Positions 7,538-14,806 of a stretch of 16,299 nucleotides of DNA are shown here, piece by piece. The number at the start of each line of letters is the position of its first letter. Position 1 is the stretch's first letter. The DNA comes from Nitrospinota bacterium (GTDB lineage: Bacteria; JADFOP01; DATKYB01): NCBI GenBank assembly GCA_035528715.1, contig DATKYB010000019.1:1-16299 (forward strand), in the 5' to 3' direction. The notes under the pieces are model-generated. The model saw nothing but the letters and a program-made list of their open reading frames with translations, searched no databases and was not told the DNA's origin. Made by a program: the position numbers and the translations under genes.

Positions 7538-8314
7538 TCATAATCCTTTATTATTTTCAGATAATTGATTTAAAAATTTATAGGCTTTAGGAGATCTTCC
7601 CAAATGGACCTCTATGTAGGTGTTTATCAGCCTGCTTAATTCTCTGTTTAATTCAAGGTTTAATTTTAATCTTGTTACTCTCTCCAAATCCACAGCCATG
7701 GCCTTTTTTATAAAATTCAACACGCCAGGTGTTATTTTCAAAACATCTTGACTGTCTTTCGAACATCTATCACAAAGAATACCCCCAAAAAGATAACTGA
7801 ACTTAAAACTATCTTTATCTTGTACAAGATGGTTACACTTTACACATTGATCAAGCCTTGGCCTATAGCCAATAAGAGACAAGATGCGTATTTCGAAAAT
7901 TCGAAGAAGGGCATCAATTCTCTCTAACCCAGAGGCCTCAATTGAAGAAATAATACGGGTCATTAAATCAAATATATTTTTATTTCTCTGTCTTTCTTTC
8001 AGAACTAAATCAATCAGCTCAACAATATAAAGACCTCTGCTTAATCTCTCAAAGTCTTCCCTTATTTTATGAAAAGAGATGATCGTTTCGCATGAATTTA
8101 TATTTACTAAGCCTTTGTTCTCTCTGTCAAAATATATCAAATTTACCAAATTTAATGGTTGAATATCCCCGCCGTATCTGCTTTTTATCCTTCTGGCCCC
8201 TTTTATAACTCCACTTATCTTTCCATATCTCTCGGTAAAAAATTTAACGATTTTATCTGCCTCTCCCAGATTTCTACTTCTTAAGACCACTCCTCTTGAG
8301 CGAAATATTGGCAT
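7538..8314 (-). CDS. recO: DNA repair protein RecO
   Basis: 258 aa from ATG at 8314, preceded by AAAGGG 6 nt away; stop TGA. A TTG at 8338 would add eight residues and overlap era by 14 nt, but it lacks a good SD and the family starts close to 'RSRGVVLRSRNLGEADKIV', so the ATG is preferred. The N-terminal OB-fold is followed by helices and a four-cysteine zinc finger (C157-x-x-C160 and C181-x-x-C184). RecO loads RecA onto SSB-coated gaps with RecR in the RecFOR pathway and anneals complementary strands. It follows era by 10 nt, an order (era-recO) common in many bacteria, so the two are almost certainly co-transcribed. Confidence 0.95.
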   Translation of the reverse strand: MPIFRSRGVVLRSRNLGEADKIVKFFTERYGKISGVIKGARRIKSRYGGDIQPLNLVNLIYFDRENKGLVNINSCETIISFHKIREDFERLSRGLYIVELIDLVLKERQRNKNIFDLMTRIISSIEASGLERIDALLRIFEIRILSLIGYRPRLDQCVKCNHLVQDKDSFKFSYLFGGILCDRCSKDSQDVLKITPGVLNFIKKAMAVDLERVTRLKLNLELNRELSRLINTYIEVHLGRSPKAYKFLNQLSENNKGL

Positions 8315-8324
8315 ACGATACCCT

Positions 8325-9218
8325 TTAGTGATATCCAAATTCTTTTAATGATTTATCATCTTTTCTCCAGTCTTTCCTTACCTTCACCCATAGATTGAGA
8401 TATACTCTATTTCCAAAAAATCTTTCAATCTCTTCCCTTGCATCCTTGCCAATCTTCTTCAACATCTTTCCACCCTTTCCAATAATTATACCCTTTTGGG
8501 ATTCCTTTTCTACAAATATAACAGACTCGATTACCATCATTTCACCCTTCATCTCTAAACTTTCAACGATGATGGCAACGGCATATGGAATCTCTTGTTT
8601 TGTAGAACTGATTACCTTTTCTCTGATCAATTCTGCTACAATGAAAGACTCTGGCCTGTCAGTCAACATATCATCGGGAAAATACTGAGGCCCAGGGGCT
8701 AAATTTTCATCAATTTTTTTTAGCAATCTCTCTAAATTTTCTCCTGTTAGAGCAGAAACAGGTATAATATCTCTAAAAAAAGAAAAGATCTCTTTGTAAA
8801 GACTGATTATTGATGAAATGTCCTTTTTCCCTAATAAATCTATTTTATTTAATACTAGAAAAACGGGGGTATCAATCTTTTCCAATCTCTTAAGAACATC
8901 TCTGTCAATATCCCCTGCTTCAGCTTTATCATCGATAACGAATAATATGATGTCGACCTCTTGATAAGAGGCTAAAGCAATCTTTGTCATAGATCGATTC
9001 AATTTTGATCGAGCCATATGGATGCCAGGAGTATCCAAAAAAATCATTTGGGAATTTGTTAAATTTCTAATCCCGATAATCTTATTTCTGGTAGTCTGAG
9101 GTTTTTCTGAAATGATTGAGAGTTTTCTACCCACTAATTTATTCAATAATTCTGACTTTCCAACATTTGGTCTACCAATTATGGATATAAACCCAGATTT
9201 ATAAACCTTCTCTTCCAA
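8325..9218 (-). CDS. era: GTPase Era, 16S rRNA maturation
   Basis: 297 aa from TTG at 9218, with a strong SD GGAGG 7 nt upstream. A longer frame to a TTG at 9281 would add 21 residues unlike Era, whose chains begin just before 'YKSGFISIIGRPNVGKS'. GTPase motifs: G1 GRPNVGKS (15-22), G3 DTPG (62-65), G4 NKID (124-127), G5 SAL (155-157). The C-terminal KH domain has GKGG at 247-250 and the usual 'NLWVKVRKDWR' end. Era binds the 3' end of 16S rRNA near the anti-SD and helps 30S assembly. E. coli Era is of similar length (301 aa). The residue after the P-loop serine is Glu instead of the usual Thr; it is not a direct ligand. First gene of the string running to 3446. Confidence 0.95.
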   Translation of the reverse strand: MEEKVYKSGFISIIGRPNVGKSELLNKLVGRKLSIISEKPQTTRNKIIGIRNLTNSQMIFLDTPGIHMARSKLNRSMTKIALASYQEVDIILFVIDDKAEAGDIDRDVLKRLEKIDTPVFLVLNKIDLLGKKDISSIISLYKEIFSFFRDIIPVSALTGENLERLLKKIDENLAPGPQYFPDDMLTDRPESFIVAELIREKVISSTKQEIPYAVAIIVESLEMKGEMMVIESVIFVEKESQKGIIIGKGGKMLKKIGKDAREEIERFFGNRVYLNLWVKVRKDWRKDDKSLKEFGYH

Positions 9219-9308
9219 ACAATTTCCTCCAATATAAAAACTCTCGATTTGATTTTGGTTTGGTTTCCTTAACCATAACAAATATCAATTATTTAAACAA
9301 GTCGATTA

Positions 9309-9336
9309 AATCTACACAATCTACTAAAACTATCAA
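9309..9336 (-). promoter_or_regulatory. Possible promoter for era
   Basis: Minus-strand TTGATA (9336-9331, five of six), 16 nt spacer, TAGATT (9314-9309, four of six). Transcription would begin near 9302, leaving a leader of about 84 nt. The 11-bp direct repeat pair at 9349-9370 lies 12 nt upstream of the -35 element. Confidence 0.35.
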
Positions 9337-9348
9337 ATAGCAGAAATT

Positions 9349-9370
9349 CTGTCACAAAACAGTCACAACA
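9349..9370 (+). promoter_or_regulatory. Pho-box-like tandem 11-bp direct repeat, copy 1
   Basis: CTGTCACAAAA followed at once by CAGTCACAACA, nine of eleven positions identical. The layout and the CTGTCA half-site resemble the PhoB binding site, two tandem 11-bp units each with CTGTCA then an A/T-rich tail. A second, more degenerate pair lies at 10077-10098 in the same orientation. It could serve either the small plus-strand ORF at 9409 or the era promoter. Binding by a PhoB-type regulator is inference. Confidence 0.45.
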
Positions 9371-9408
9371 TTAACAAAAGGTTTCCGGGATAAAAAGGAG
9401 TTTCTGAA

Positions 9409-9474
9409 ATGAAAAGACTTTCCAATTATTTAGTCTTCCTTGAACCAAGAAGAGATTACACTTTTACAATCTAA
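9409..9474 (+). CDS. Tiny plus-strand ORF with strong ribosome binding site, possible gene remnant
   Basis: 21 codons plus stop, beginning MKRLSNYLVFLEP, preceded by AAAAAGGAG 8 nt before the ATG and about 40 nt after the Pho-box-like repeat. It overlaps the 3' end of the orphan membrane gene on the other strand. Signal and start look too well formed for chance, and the first 11 residues resemble the start of a signal peptide, but the peptide ends at once. It may be the truncated front of a lost exported gene, a genuine micro-ORF, or coincidence. Confidence 0.25.
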   Translation: MKRLSNYLVFLEPRRDYTFTI

Positions 9475-9963
9475 AAGAAACCCAAAAACATGTAAAAGTA
9501 GAACCGCAGCTAAAATTTTTATTGATACTGTTTGCATTTCGAATATCATAATTAAGACCAAAGCAAAGGCAAGAGAAATGAAGAACGAGAAAACATGAAA
9601 AAAGATCATTTCATCTTTTCCAATTTCAGGTTCTTTAGATAAATTAAAAATCTTCTTTTCACATTTATTCTTTTGCTCACGATATGTATGTAAATCTTTC
9701 CTATAATTTCTAATAAATAATAAACCACCAAAATAAATAACAAAACATATAACCAAAATTAGTATTCTCCACCAATTTTCAAGTTTATCAGAAAATAAAG
9801 CTATTAAAAAACCGACAAGTGACGTCATACAAAAAAAGAATACTCTCCATTGTTGTGATTTAGCAAATTGAATATCTTGAACTTTTATTGGATAAAGTAT
9901 TTTTGCCTCATCTTCTGTTAAATTGTCATAATCTATTTTTTCTTTTTGTGGCTTTTCATTCAT
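9430..9963 (-). CDS. Unknown four-TM membrane protein
   Basis: 177 aa from ATG at 9963 (AAGG 8 nt upstream); a TTG at 9999 would add 12 residues but lacks an SD. I do not recognise the family. A charged N-terminal part of about 30 residues is followed by two hydrophobic segments (QWRVFFFCMTSLVGFLIALF; WRILILVICFVIYFGGLLF), a charged 35-residue middle stretch rich in Lys/Glu, and two more hydrophobic segments (IFFHVFSFFISLAFALVLIM; ILAAVLLLHVFGFLLD). The two-plus-two layout recalls small membrane effector-like proteins, but no motif supports a role. It has its own promoter, is bounded by the two Pho-box-like repeats, and the terminators of the LysM gene insulate it. It looks like an accessory insertion between era and the LysM gene. 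Confidence 0.75.
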   Translation of the reverse strand: MNEKPQKEKIDYDNLTEDEAKILYPIKVQDIQFAKSQQWRVFFFCMTSLVGFLIALFSDKLENWWRILILVICFVIYFGGLLFIRNYRKDLHTYREQKNKCEKKIFNLSKEPEIGKDEMIFFHVFSFFISLAFALVLIMIFEMQTVSIKILAAVLLLHVFGFLLDCKSVISSWFKED

Positions 9964-10011
9964 TTTAAAAACCTTTTTAGGATAAGAAAATAATATCAAT
10001 CTTTATCAAAC

Positions 10012-10041
10012 AATTTATGCAAAAATATAAGCTATTGTCAA
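10012..10041 (-). promoter_or_regulatory. Promoter for the four-TM gene
   Basis: A perfect minus-strand -35 TTGACA (10041-10036) with a weaker -10 TAAATT (10017-10012) after 18 nt. An alternative -10, CATAAA, lies at 16 nt spacing. The leader would be about 40 nt. The direct repeat pair at 10077-10098 lies 35 nt upstream of the -35, a place where an activator could bind. Confidence 0.5.
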
Positions 10042-10076
10042 TAAAAGGAATAAAAAAATTTGAAGTGGTTAGAAAA

Positions 10077-10098
10077 CTATCACAATTTTATCACAATA
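10077..10098 (+). promoter_or_regulatory. Pho-box-like tandem 11-bp direct repeat, copy 2
   Basis: CTATCACAATT followed at once by TTATCACAATA, nine of eleven positions identical, the same 11-bp period and orientation as the pair at 9349-9370. The TCACAA core is shared by all four half-sites. The fit to the PhoB consensus is weaker here (TATCA in place of TGTCA). Confidence 0.4.
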
Positions 10099-10137
10099 AA
10101 ATAAAGCCCTTGATTTAAACCTAATTCAATCAAGGGC
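10095..10137 (-). terminator. Second terminator downstream of the LysM gene
   Basis: GCCCTTGATT (10106-10115) pairs perfectly with AATCAAGGGC (10128-10137) around a 12-nt loop. Read on the minus strand the 10-bp stem is followed by TTTATTTTATT, so it terminates minus-strand transcription. It backs up the hairpin at 10145-10177. Confidence 0.7.
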
Positions 10138-10141
10138 ATAC

Positions 10142-10177
10142 AAAAAAACTCTTGGTCCTTTATGGACCAAGAGTTTT
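10142..10177 (-). terminator. Intrinsic terminator of the LysM lipoprotein gene
   Basis: AAAACTCTTGGTCC (10145-10158) and its exact complement GGACCAAGAGTTTT (10164-10177) form a 14-bp stem with a 5-nt loop. On the minus strand it ends in a run of seven T, about 80 nt after the stop codon at 10256. The short T-run on the other side could allow weak action on the plus strand too. Confidence 0.9.
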
Positions 10178-10255
10178 ATAATGTTTTCTACTTCTTTCGA
10201 ATAGATAAAAGTTTAAAAAAATTCTGTCTTTGTTAAACTGAAATCAAAAATCTTC

Positions 10256-10756
10256 TTATTCTTCCGAGAAACCTCTCATTTCAGAATATTTCAATACCTT
10301 ACTATCCCATAAAGACCATGGGCCTCTTGTCTTAGCGAATTTTACTGCATCTTCTTTTTCTTTATAAGGGTTATCACGTGAAATCGTTAGATTCTGACCA
10401 GGAAAAACCAAATCAGGATCTTTTATCTGATTTTTATTGGCCTTATATATCAATGGCCATTGCAAAGGATTATTATAAACATCTTTATATTCAGAGATTA
10501 CCCAAAGGCTTTCACCTTTTACTACATTATGGCTTGTAGGCATAGGGGATATCATAGCTCCTTCTGTTACTGGTTTTGCAGGCATAGGAGCAGGAGGGGC
10601 TTTTTTAGCCTTTTCAGCCTTTTCTATAGCCCGTTCCTCCTCAGTACCAAAAACCAGATCACCAGGCTTCTTAGGACAACCATAAAGGATAAAAACTGTT
10701 AGAATAGCCACAATTGAAACCATTACTAAAACAGAATTTGAAAGATATTTCTTCAC
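10256..10756 (-). CDS. LysM-domain outer-membrane lipoprotein
   Basis: 166 aa, GTG start at 10756 with a strong SD GGAGG 8 nt upstream, stop TAA. A lipoprotein signal with lipobox LYGC puts the acylated residue at C27; the next residue is Pro, not Asp, which favours sorting to the outer membrane. A charged Glu/Lys/Ala segment (about 39-52) and a Pro-rich linker (54-73) lead to one LysM domain at about 75-126 (HNVVKGESLWVISEY ... WPLIYKANKNQIKDPDLVFPGQNL), which binds peptidoglycan. A 40-residue C-terminal tail has no known motif. The role is probably tethering the outer membrane to the wall or cell-envelope integrity. It has its own near-consensus promoter and two tandem terminators, so it is a separate, probably well-expressed unit. 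Confidence 0.9.
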   Translation of the reverse strand: MKKYLSNSVLVMVSIVAILTVFILYGCPKKPGDLVFGTEEERAIEKAEKAKKAPPAPMPAKPVTEGAMISPMPTSHNVVKGESLWVISEYKDVYNNPLQWPLIYKANKNQIKDPDLVFPGQNLTISRDNPYKEKEDAVKFAKTRGPWSLWDSKVLKYSEMRGFSEE

Positions 10757-10807
10757 CTGCTACACCTCCCTCTTTTTAAGTTAGGTATTAAAAGAAGAAT
10801 TTTCTTC

Positions 10808-10836
10808 AAAATACCATGATTTAGTATATTTGTCAA
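10808..10836 (-). promoter_or_regulatory. Strong sigma-70 promoter of the LysM gene
   Basis: Perfect TTGACA (10836-10831), 17 nt spacer ending in TGG, then TATTTT (10813-10808), so the -10 is of the extended TGn type. The start near 10801 gives a leader of about 45 nt. It lies just after the aspS stop. Confidence 0.75.
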
Positions 10837-10867
10837 GCTAATTTCTCGGGCCTATTTAATAGAAAAA

Positions 10868-12658
10868 CTATTGATGGAGCTTGAGTTTTAAACTGAGTTC
10901 GCTGAGTTGCTTATTATCTACTGGAGACGGAGCATTTGTCAAAAGACACGTTGCTTTTTGAGTCTTTGGGAAAGAAATTACATCTCTGATTGCTCTGGAT
11001 TCAGACAGGATCATAAGAAGTCTATCTAGACCTAATGCGATTCCTCCATGAGGTGGTGCACCATACTCTAAAGCCTCCAGTAAAAAACCAAATTTCTCTT
11101 CTGCCTCATCTTTTCTAATCCCGAGGCATTTAAACATCATATCTTGAATTTCTTTTTGATGTATTCTTATACTCCCCCCTCCTATCTCCTGACCATTGAG
11201 AACCAAATCATATGCTTTTGCTCTTATCTTTGACGGGTCTTCGTTGAGAAGGGAAATATCTTCATCTACAGGTGATGTGAAGGGATGGTGCATAGCAACA
11301 AATCTCTTTTCCTCCTGGTCATATTCCAAAAGGGGAAAATCTGTTACCCATTCAAAATTGTATTGCTTCTTATCTATCAATTTAAGCTTCTCAGCCAAAA
11401 ATATACGCAGTTTGCCTAAAATTTCTGATACAAACGGAGTCCTATCCGCAACCATAAAGAAGATATCTCCCTCTTCTCCCTTTAGCATTGAAGATATAGA
11501 ATTTAATTCCTCCTCTTTAAAAAATTTAGCGACAGGAGAATTGATAGTTCCTTTTTCAATTTTACACCATGCTAATCCTTTGCCACCAAGAGTTTTAGCA
11601 AGTTCTGTGAGTTCATCCAATTCTTTACGAGAAAAATAAGAACATCCCTTTACATTAACTCCTTTTACCTTTCCCCCTTCTTTAACCACATCTTTAAAAA
11701 CTTTAAAACTTGAACCGCTAAAAACTTCTGTTATATCAACCAACTCTAATCCATATCTCGTATCAGGCTTATCAGTTCCATATTTCTCTATAGCTTCTTG
11801 ATAACTTATTCTTGGAAAAGGTATAGTGATTTTTTTTCCTTTAACCTCTTTGAATATTTGAAACATCATTCTTTCAATTACATCAAAGATATCCTCAGGA
11901 TTGACAAAGGACATCTCCATATCTATCTGAGTAAATTCAGGTTGTCGATCTGCCCTCAAATCTTCGTCCCTAAAACATTTTACAATCTGAAAATATTTAT
12001 CATAACCAGAAATCATCAACAACTGCTTGAATATTTGGGGGGACTGAGGTAAGGCATAAAATCTGCCTGGATTAACCCTGCTAGGAACAAGATAATCCCT
12101 GGCACCTTCAGGGGTACTCTTTGTTAAAAAGGGGGTTTCAATTTCAATAAACCCCTCATCATCGTAAAAATCCCTGATCGTTTTTGCTGTCTTATATCTT
12201 AACTTCATGTTTCTCTGTAAAGGAGCTCTTCTAAGGTCCAAATATCTATATCTCAACCTCACATTTTCTGTCAGCTCTTCTTCATCCTCAATAGAGATTG
12301 AAAAGGGTAATGTCTTTGCTGTATTTAATATCTTTAACTCTTTAATATTAACCTCAATTTCTCCGGTTAGAAGTTCTTTATTTATTGTCCCAGGAGGTCT
12401 TTCAGCAACACTTCCAAAAATAGCTATAACATATTCATTCCTGAGACTTTTTGCTTTCTTGAAAGCTTCTTTACTAATATCAGGATCAAATACGATCTGT
12501 GTAATCCCTTCTCTATCTCTTAAGTCAACAAATATCAATCCTCCATGATCTCGTCTCCTATGGACCCATCCCATAAGAATTACTTCAGTGCCAATATTCT
12601 TTTTGTTCAACTCCCCACAGGAATGGGTTCTCTTTAAACCAGCTAAACCTTTTTCCAT
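10868..12658 (-). CDS. aspS: Aspartyl-tRNA synthetase, probably non-discriminating
   Basis: 596 aa, ATG at 12658 with SD AAGG about 8 nt upstream, stop TAG. Full bacterial-type AspRS: N-terminal OB anticodon-binding domain (about 1-110), class II catalytic core with motif 2 [20 protein letters not shown], the bacterial GAD insertion domain in the middle, and motif 3 [11 protein letters not shown] near the C-terminus. In Pseudomonas aeruginosa AspRS, H31 and G82 allow charging of tRNA-Asn as well as tRNA-Asp. The aligned residues here are H38 (in HRRRDHGG) and G90 (in ERPPGTIN). This suggests that the enzyme makes Asp-tRNA-Asn, to be amidated by GatCAB. It has its own promoter at 12722-12749 and runs divergently from pcm. 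Confidence 0.97.
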   Translation of the reverse strand: MEKGLAGLKRTHSCGELNKKNIGTEVILMGWVHRRRDHGGLIFVDLRDREGITQIVFDPDISKEAFKKAKSLRNEYVIAIFGSVAERPPGTINKELLTGEIEVNIKELKILNTAKTLPFSISIEDEEELTENVRLRYRYLDLRRAPLQRNMKLRYKTAKTIRDFYDDEGFIEIETPFLTKSTPEGARDYLVPSRVNPGRFYALPQSPQIFKQLLMISGYDKYFQIVKCFRDEDLRADRQPEFTQIDMEMSFVNPEDIFDVIERMMFQIFKEVKGKKITIPFPRISYQEAIEKYGTDKPDTRYGLELVDITEVFSGSSFKVFKDVVKEGGKVKGVNVKGCSYFSRKELDELTELAKTLGGKGLAWCKIEKGTINSPVAKFFKEEELNSISSMLKGEEGDIFFMVADRTPFVSEILGKLRIFLAEKLKLIDKKQYNFEWVTDFPLLEYDQEEKRFVAMHHPFTSPVDEDISLLNEDPSKIRAKAYDLVLNGQEIGGGSIRIHQKEIQDMMFKCLGIRKDEAEEKFGFLLEALEYGAPPHGGIALGLDRLLMILSESRAIRDVISFPKTQKATCLLTNAPSPVDNKQLSELSLKLKLHQ

Positions 12659-12721
12659 CTCTGAGCCTTTTTAGATTCTGTAAATATCTCTAAAATAAGT
12701 ATTTATTAAATTAACCGAATT

Positions 12722-12749
12722 ATTATATATTAGAGTCATCATTAGTCAA
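12722..12749 (-). promoter_or_regulatory. Sigma-70 promoter of aspS
   Basis: Minus-strand TTGACT (12749-12744, five of six), 16 nt spacer, perfect TATAAT (12727-12722). Transcription would begin near 12715, about 57 nt before the aspS ATG. No T-box or other obvious leader structure was seen in that short leader. Confidence 0.75.
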
Positions 12750-12791
12750 GAACTTTCTATTTTCTTCTCCTATTTCCGATCCTTTATAAAA

Positions 12792-12820
12792 TTGAATAAG
12801 TCTATATATTGTGCTATCTT
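12792..12820 (+). promoter_or_regulatory. Promoter of pcm
   Basis: Plus-strand TTGAAT (12792-12797), 17 nt spacer, TATCTT (12815-12820) preceded by TGC, which gives an extended -10 element. The start near 12827 leaves a 40-nt leader that contains the 12-bp palindrome at 12829-12840. Confidence 0.5.
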
Positions 12821-12828
12821 TCATCTCA

Positions 12829-12840
12829 AATCTTAAGATT
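12829..12840. promoter_or_regulatory. 12-bp palindrome at the pcm transcript start
   Basis: AATCTTAAGATT is a perfect palindrome right after the predicted start of transcription of pcm. The position suits an operator, but such short AT-rich palindromes also arise by chance. Confidence 0.25.
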
Positions 12841-12866
12841 ATCATTTAAGCATAAAAGAAAATCTT

Positions 12867-13610
12867 ATGAAAAAAAATATTATCGCTCTATTTCTATCTT
12901 TTTCTCTCTTGCTTATTTTCTCGTGTATTTCCATTACTTATGCTCAAAATACTAAAGAAGATTCCTCTAAACTTGAAAAAGCCATGAAAAAGATGATAGA
13001 AAATGATCTAAAGGGAAGAGGAATAACCGATCAAAGGGTCTTGACTGCGATGAAAAGGGTCTTAAGGCATAACTTTGTCGATAAAAAATTCAGGGACGTC
13101 GCCTATTCAGATCATCCCTTACCCATTGATGAAGGCCAGACCATATCTCAACCTTATGTAGTTGCCCTTATGACAGAGTCTCTTAGAATTAAAAAGGGAG
13201 AAAAGGTTCTTGAAATAGGAACTGGCTCAGGATATCAGGCAGCTGTTCTTGGAGAAATAACAGACAAGGTTTACACCATTGAGATTCGAGAAAGACTGAC
13301 AAAAAGAGCAAAAGAAACATTAATAAAAGAAGGCTATGAGAGTATAAAAGTAAAACATGGGGATGGATATTTTGGATGGAGGGAATATGCTCCCTTTGAT
13401 GCTATTATGATAACTGCCGCAGCAAACCATGTTCCACCAACACTTTTAAATCAATTGAAAGAGGGAGGCCGACTTATCATACCTTTAGGAAGCACCACAT
13501 ATTTTCAAACATTGACATTAATCGAAAAAAAGAAAGGGGATTTTTTGACTACTCATATTACAGGGGTTCGTTTTGTGCCGATGACAGGGGAAATACTAAA
13601 AAGAAAGTAG
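12867..13610 (+). CDS. pcm: Protein-L-isoaspartate O-methyltransferase with signal peptide
   Basis: 247 aa, ATG at 12867 with a weak AAAAGAAAA upstream, stop TAG. PIMT uses SAM to methylate abnormal isoaspartyl residues so that they revert to aspartate. Seen: the family motif DEGQTISQPYVVA (88-100), the SAM-binding loop VLEIGTGSGYQ (114-124) and PFDAIMITAA. About 26 N-terminal residues precede the usual start: KK, a hydrophobic core (5-19) and a T-Y-A cleavage site, so the enzyme appears exported. A cysteine at 20 (IFSC) is a poor lipobox because Phe is at -2. Export is odd for a SAM-dependent enzyme. The only plus-strand gene; its last 15 nt overlap lapB tail to tail. Confidence 0.95.
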   Translation: MKKNIIALFLSFSLLLIFSCISITYAQNTKEDSSKLEKAMKKMIENDLKGRGITDQRVLTAMKRVLRHNFVDKKFRDVAYSDHPLPIDEGQTISQPYVVALMTESLRIKKGEKVLEIGTGSGYQAAVLGEITDKVYTIEIRERLTKRAKETLIKEGYESIKVKHGDGYFGWREYAPFDAIMITAAANHVPPTLLNQLKEGGRLIIPLGSTTYFQTLTLIEKKKGDFLTTHITGVRFVPMTGEILKRK

Positions 13611-14789
13611 TATCGTATCCCACCTTTTACAAGAGGGACATTTCCAAAAAACCTCTTGAGATGTAAAACCACACTCTTTACATTTATAGATATTTTTCTT
13701 ATCTTTCAAGACATCTAAAGGAACATGGTAATCTCTATCTGATTCAGCAGTGGATATCTTGAGAATGCAGGCATAGGCTTCAGTTATATGAGGGTTAATC
13801 TCAATAACCTTTTGAAATTCTCCTGTCGCTTGTTTTAACATATTTTTCCTTAAAAAAAACTTACCTAAAAGGAGATGCAGATTTGCATTTTTAGGATCTT
13901 TTTTGAGATAATTTTTATATAAGAGTTCTAGTTCATCGGATTTTTCTAATTCAAAAAAAACTCTTTCTATTTTAGAAGAGACCAAAGGCAAAAAATTATG
14001 ATCTACCTCACCTACTCTTTTCCACAAAGAAAGAGCCTTTCTCTTTCTGCCTTGATTAAAGAAAACATCTCCCAAGCTGATGAGGGCATAAATACAATTT
14101 TTGTCAAGGGATAAAGCTTGTTTAAAATATCGAATAGCTCCTTTTATATCTCCTTGAGAAAGCATATCTTTCCCTGTCTCTATCTTGATATAGATTAACT
14201 CCTTAGTATCTTTTATCCCTTCCATCTTCAAGACTGTTTTCTGAATATTATAGGCATTATTCCAGTCCTTTAAATCTTTATAAAGTCTTCCTAATTGTAG
14301 ATATGCCTTTATATTTTTTCTGTCTAGGTCAATAACCTGATTGAAATATTGGACCGCCTTATTAAAATTGCCTAAAAGTCTGTAATTAATCCCCAATTCT
14401 GATAATAAACGAATTCTTAAATTCTTATCTAATCTGTTTTTTAATAATAGGCTTTTATTTAACCTGATGGCTTTTGTTGTTTCTCCCTTTTCTCTCAACA
14501 ATCGAGCTATCTCCAGATATATCTCATCTGAATGAGGACTGATTTTAACTAATTTTCGTAACTCCTTAATGGCACTGTCTTTATCATCTTTATAAAAAAG
14601 ATTAATACTCTTTCTGAAAAAAAGATTCTCTTTTTCTAGTCTCCTTATTTTCCTCTTTTCTTTTCGAGATAAAGAATTTCTTAGGAGCATTAATACAATA
14701 CAGATAATTGAAAAGATCGTGATTAATGATAGGAGGGATAAAGGAGCCTGATTTTTAAAAATGAAATAATAATGGGAGAAATAAGACAT
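13596..14789 (-). CDS. lapB: LPS assembly protein B (YciM-type TPR protein)
   Basis: 397 aa, ATG at 14789 with SD GAGG 4 nt upstream, stop TAG. A single N-terminal membrane anchor (about 17-36) is followed by a basic stretch, then a long run of TPR units (about 55-340; clear ones include NYRLLGNFNKAVQYFNQVI and GDIKGAIRYFKQAL) and a C-terminal rubredoxin-like zinc ribbon with C370-x-x-C373 and C384-x-x-C387. This is the layout of E. coli LapB (389 aa), which stays on the cytoplasmic side of the inner membrane and recruits the LPS enzyme LpxC to FtsH for degradation. lapA lies 17 nt upstream. The 3' end overlaps pcm by 15 nt on the opposite strand, with no terminator hairpin visible. Confidence 0.92.
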   Translation of the reverse strand: MSYFSHYYFIFKNQAPLSLLSLITIFSIICIVLMLLRNSLSRKEKRKIRRLEKENLFFRKSINLFYKDDKDSAIKELRKLVKISPHSDEIYLEIARLLREKGETTKAIRLNKSLLLKNRLDKNLRIRLLSELGINYRLLGNFNKAVQYFNQVIDLDRKNIKAYLQLGRLYKDLKDWNNAYNIQKTVLKMEGIKDTKELIYIKIETGKDMLSQGDIKGAIRYFKQALSLDKNCIYALISLGDVFFNQGRKRKALSLWKRVGEVDHNFLPLVSSKIERVFFELEKSDELELLYKNYLKKDPKNANLHLLLGKFFLRKNMLKQATGEFQKVIEINPHITEAYACILKISTAESDRDYHVPLDVLKDKKNIYKCKECGFTSQEVFWKCPSCKRWDTILLSF

Positions 14790-14806
14790 ATAGCCTCAAA
14801 ATCACA

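Noticed and set aside
8315-8338. Earlier TTG start for recO that overlaps era
   Set aside because: Poor SD; the ATG at 8314 has AAAGGG at good spacing and fits the family start.
9219-9281. Earlier TTG start for era
   Set aside because: The added residues are unlike Era, and the TTG at 9218 has a strong GGAGG.
10210-10239. AGTTTAA/TTAAACT hairpin before the LysM terminators
   Set aside because: Only 7 bp, nearly all A/T, large loop; two far better terminators follow.
11196-12548. Plus-strand ORFs of 84-147 residues opposite aspS
   Set aside because: Antisense shadows; aspS is certain, and the products look like reverse translations with Ser-rich composition.
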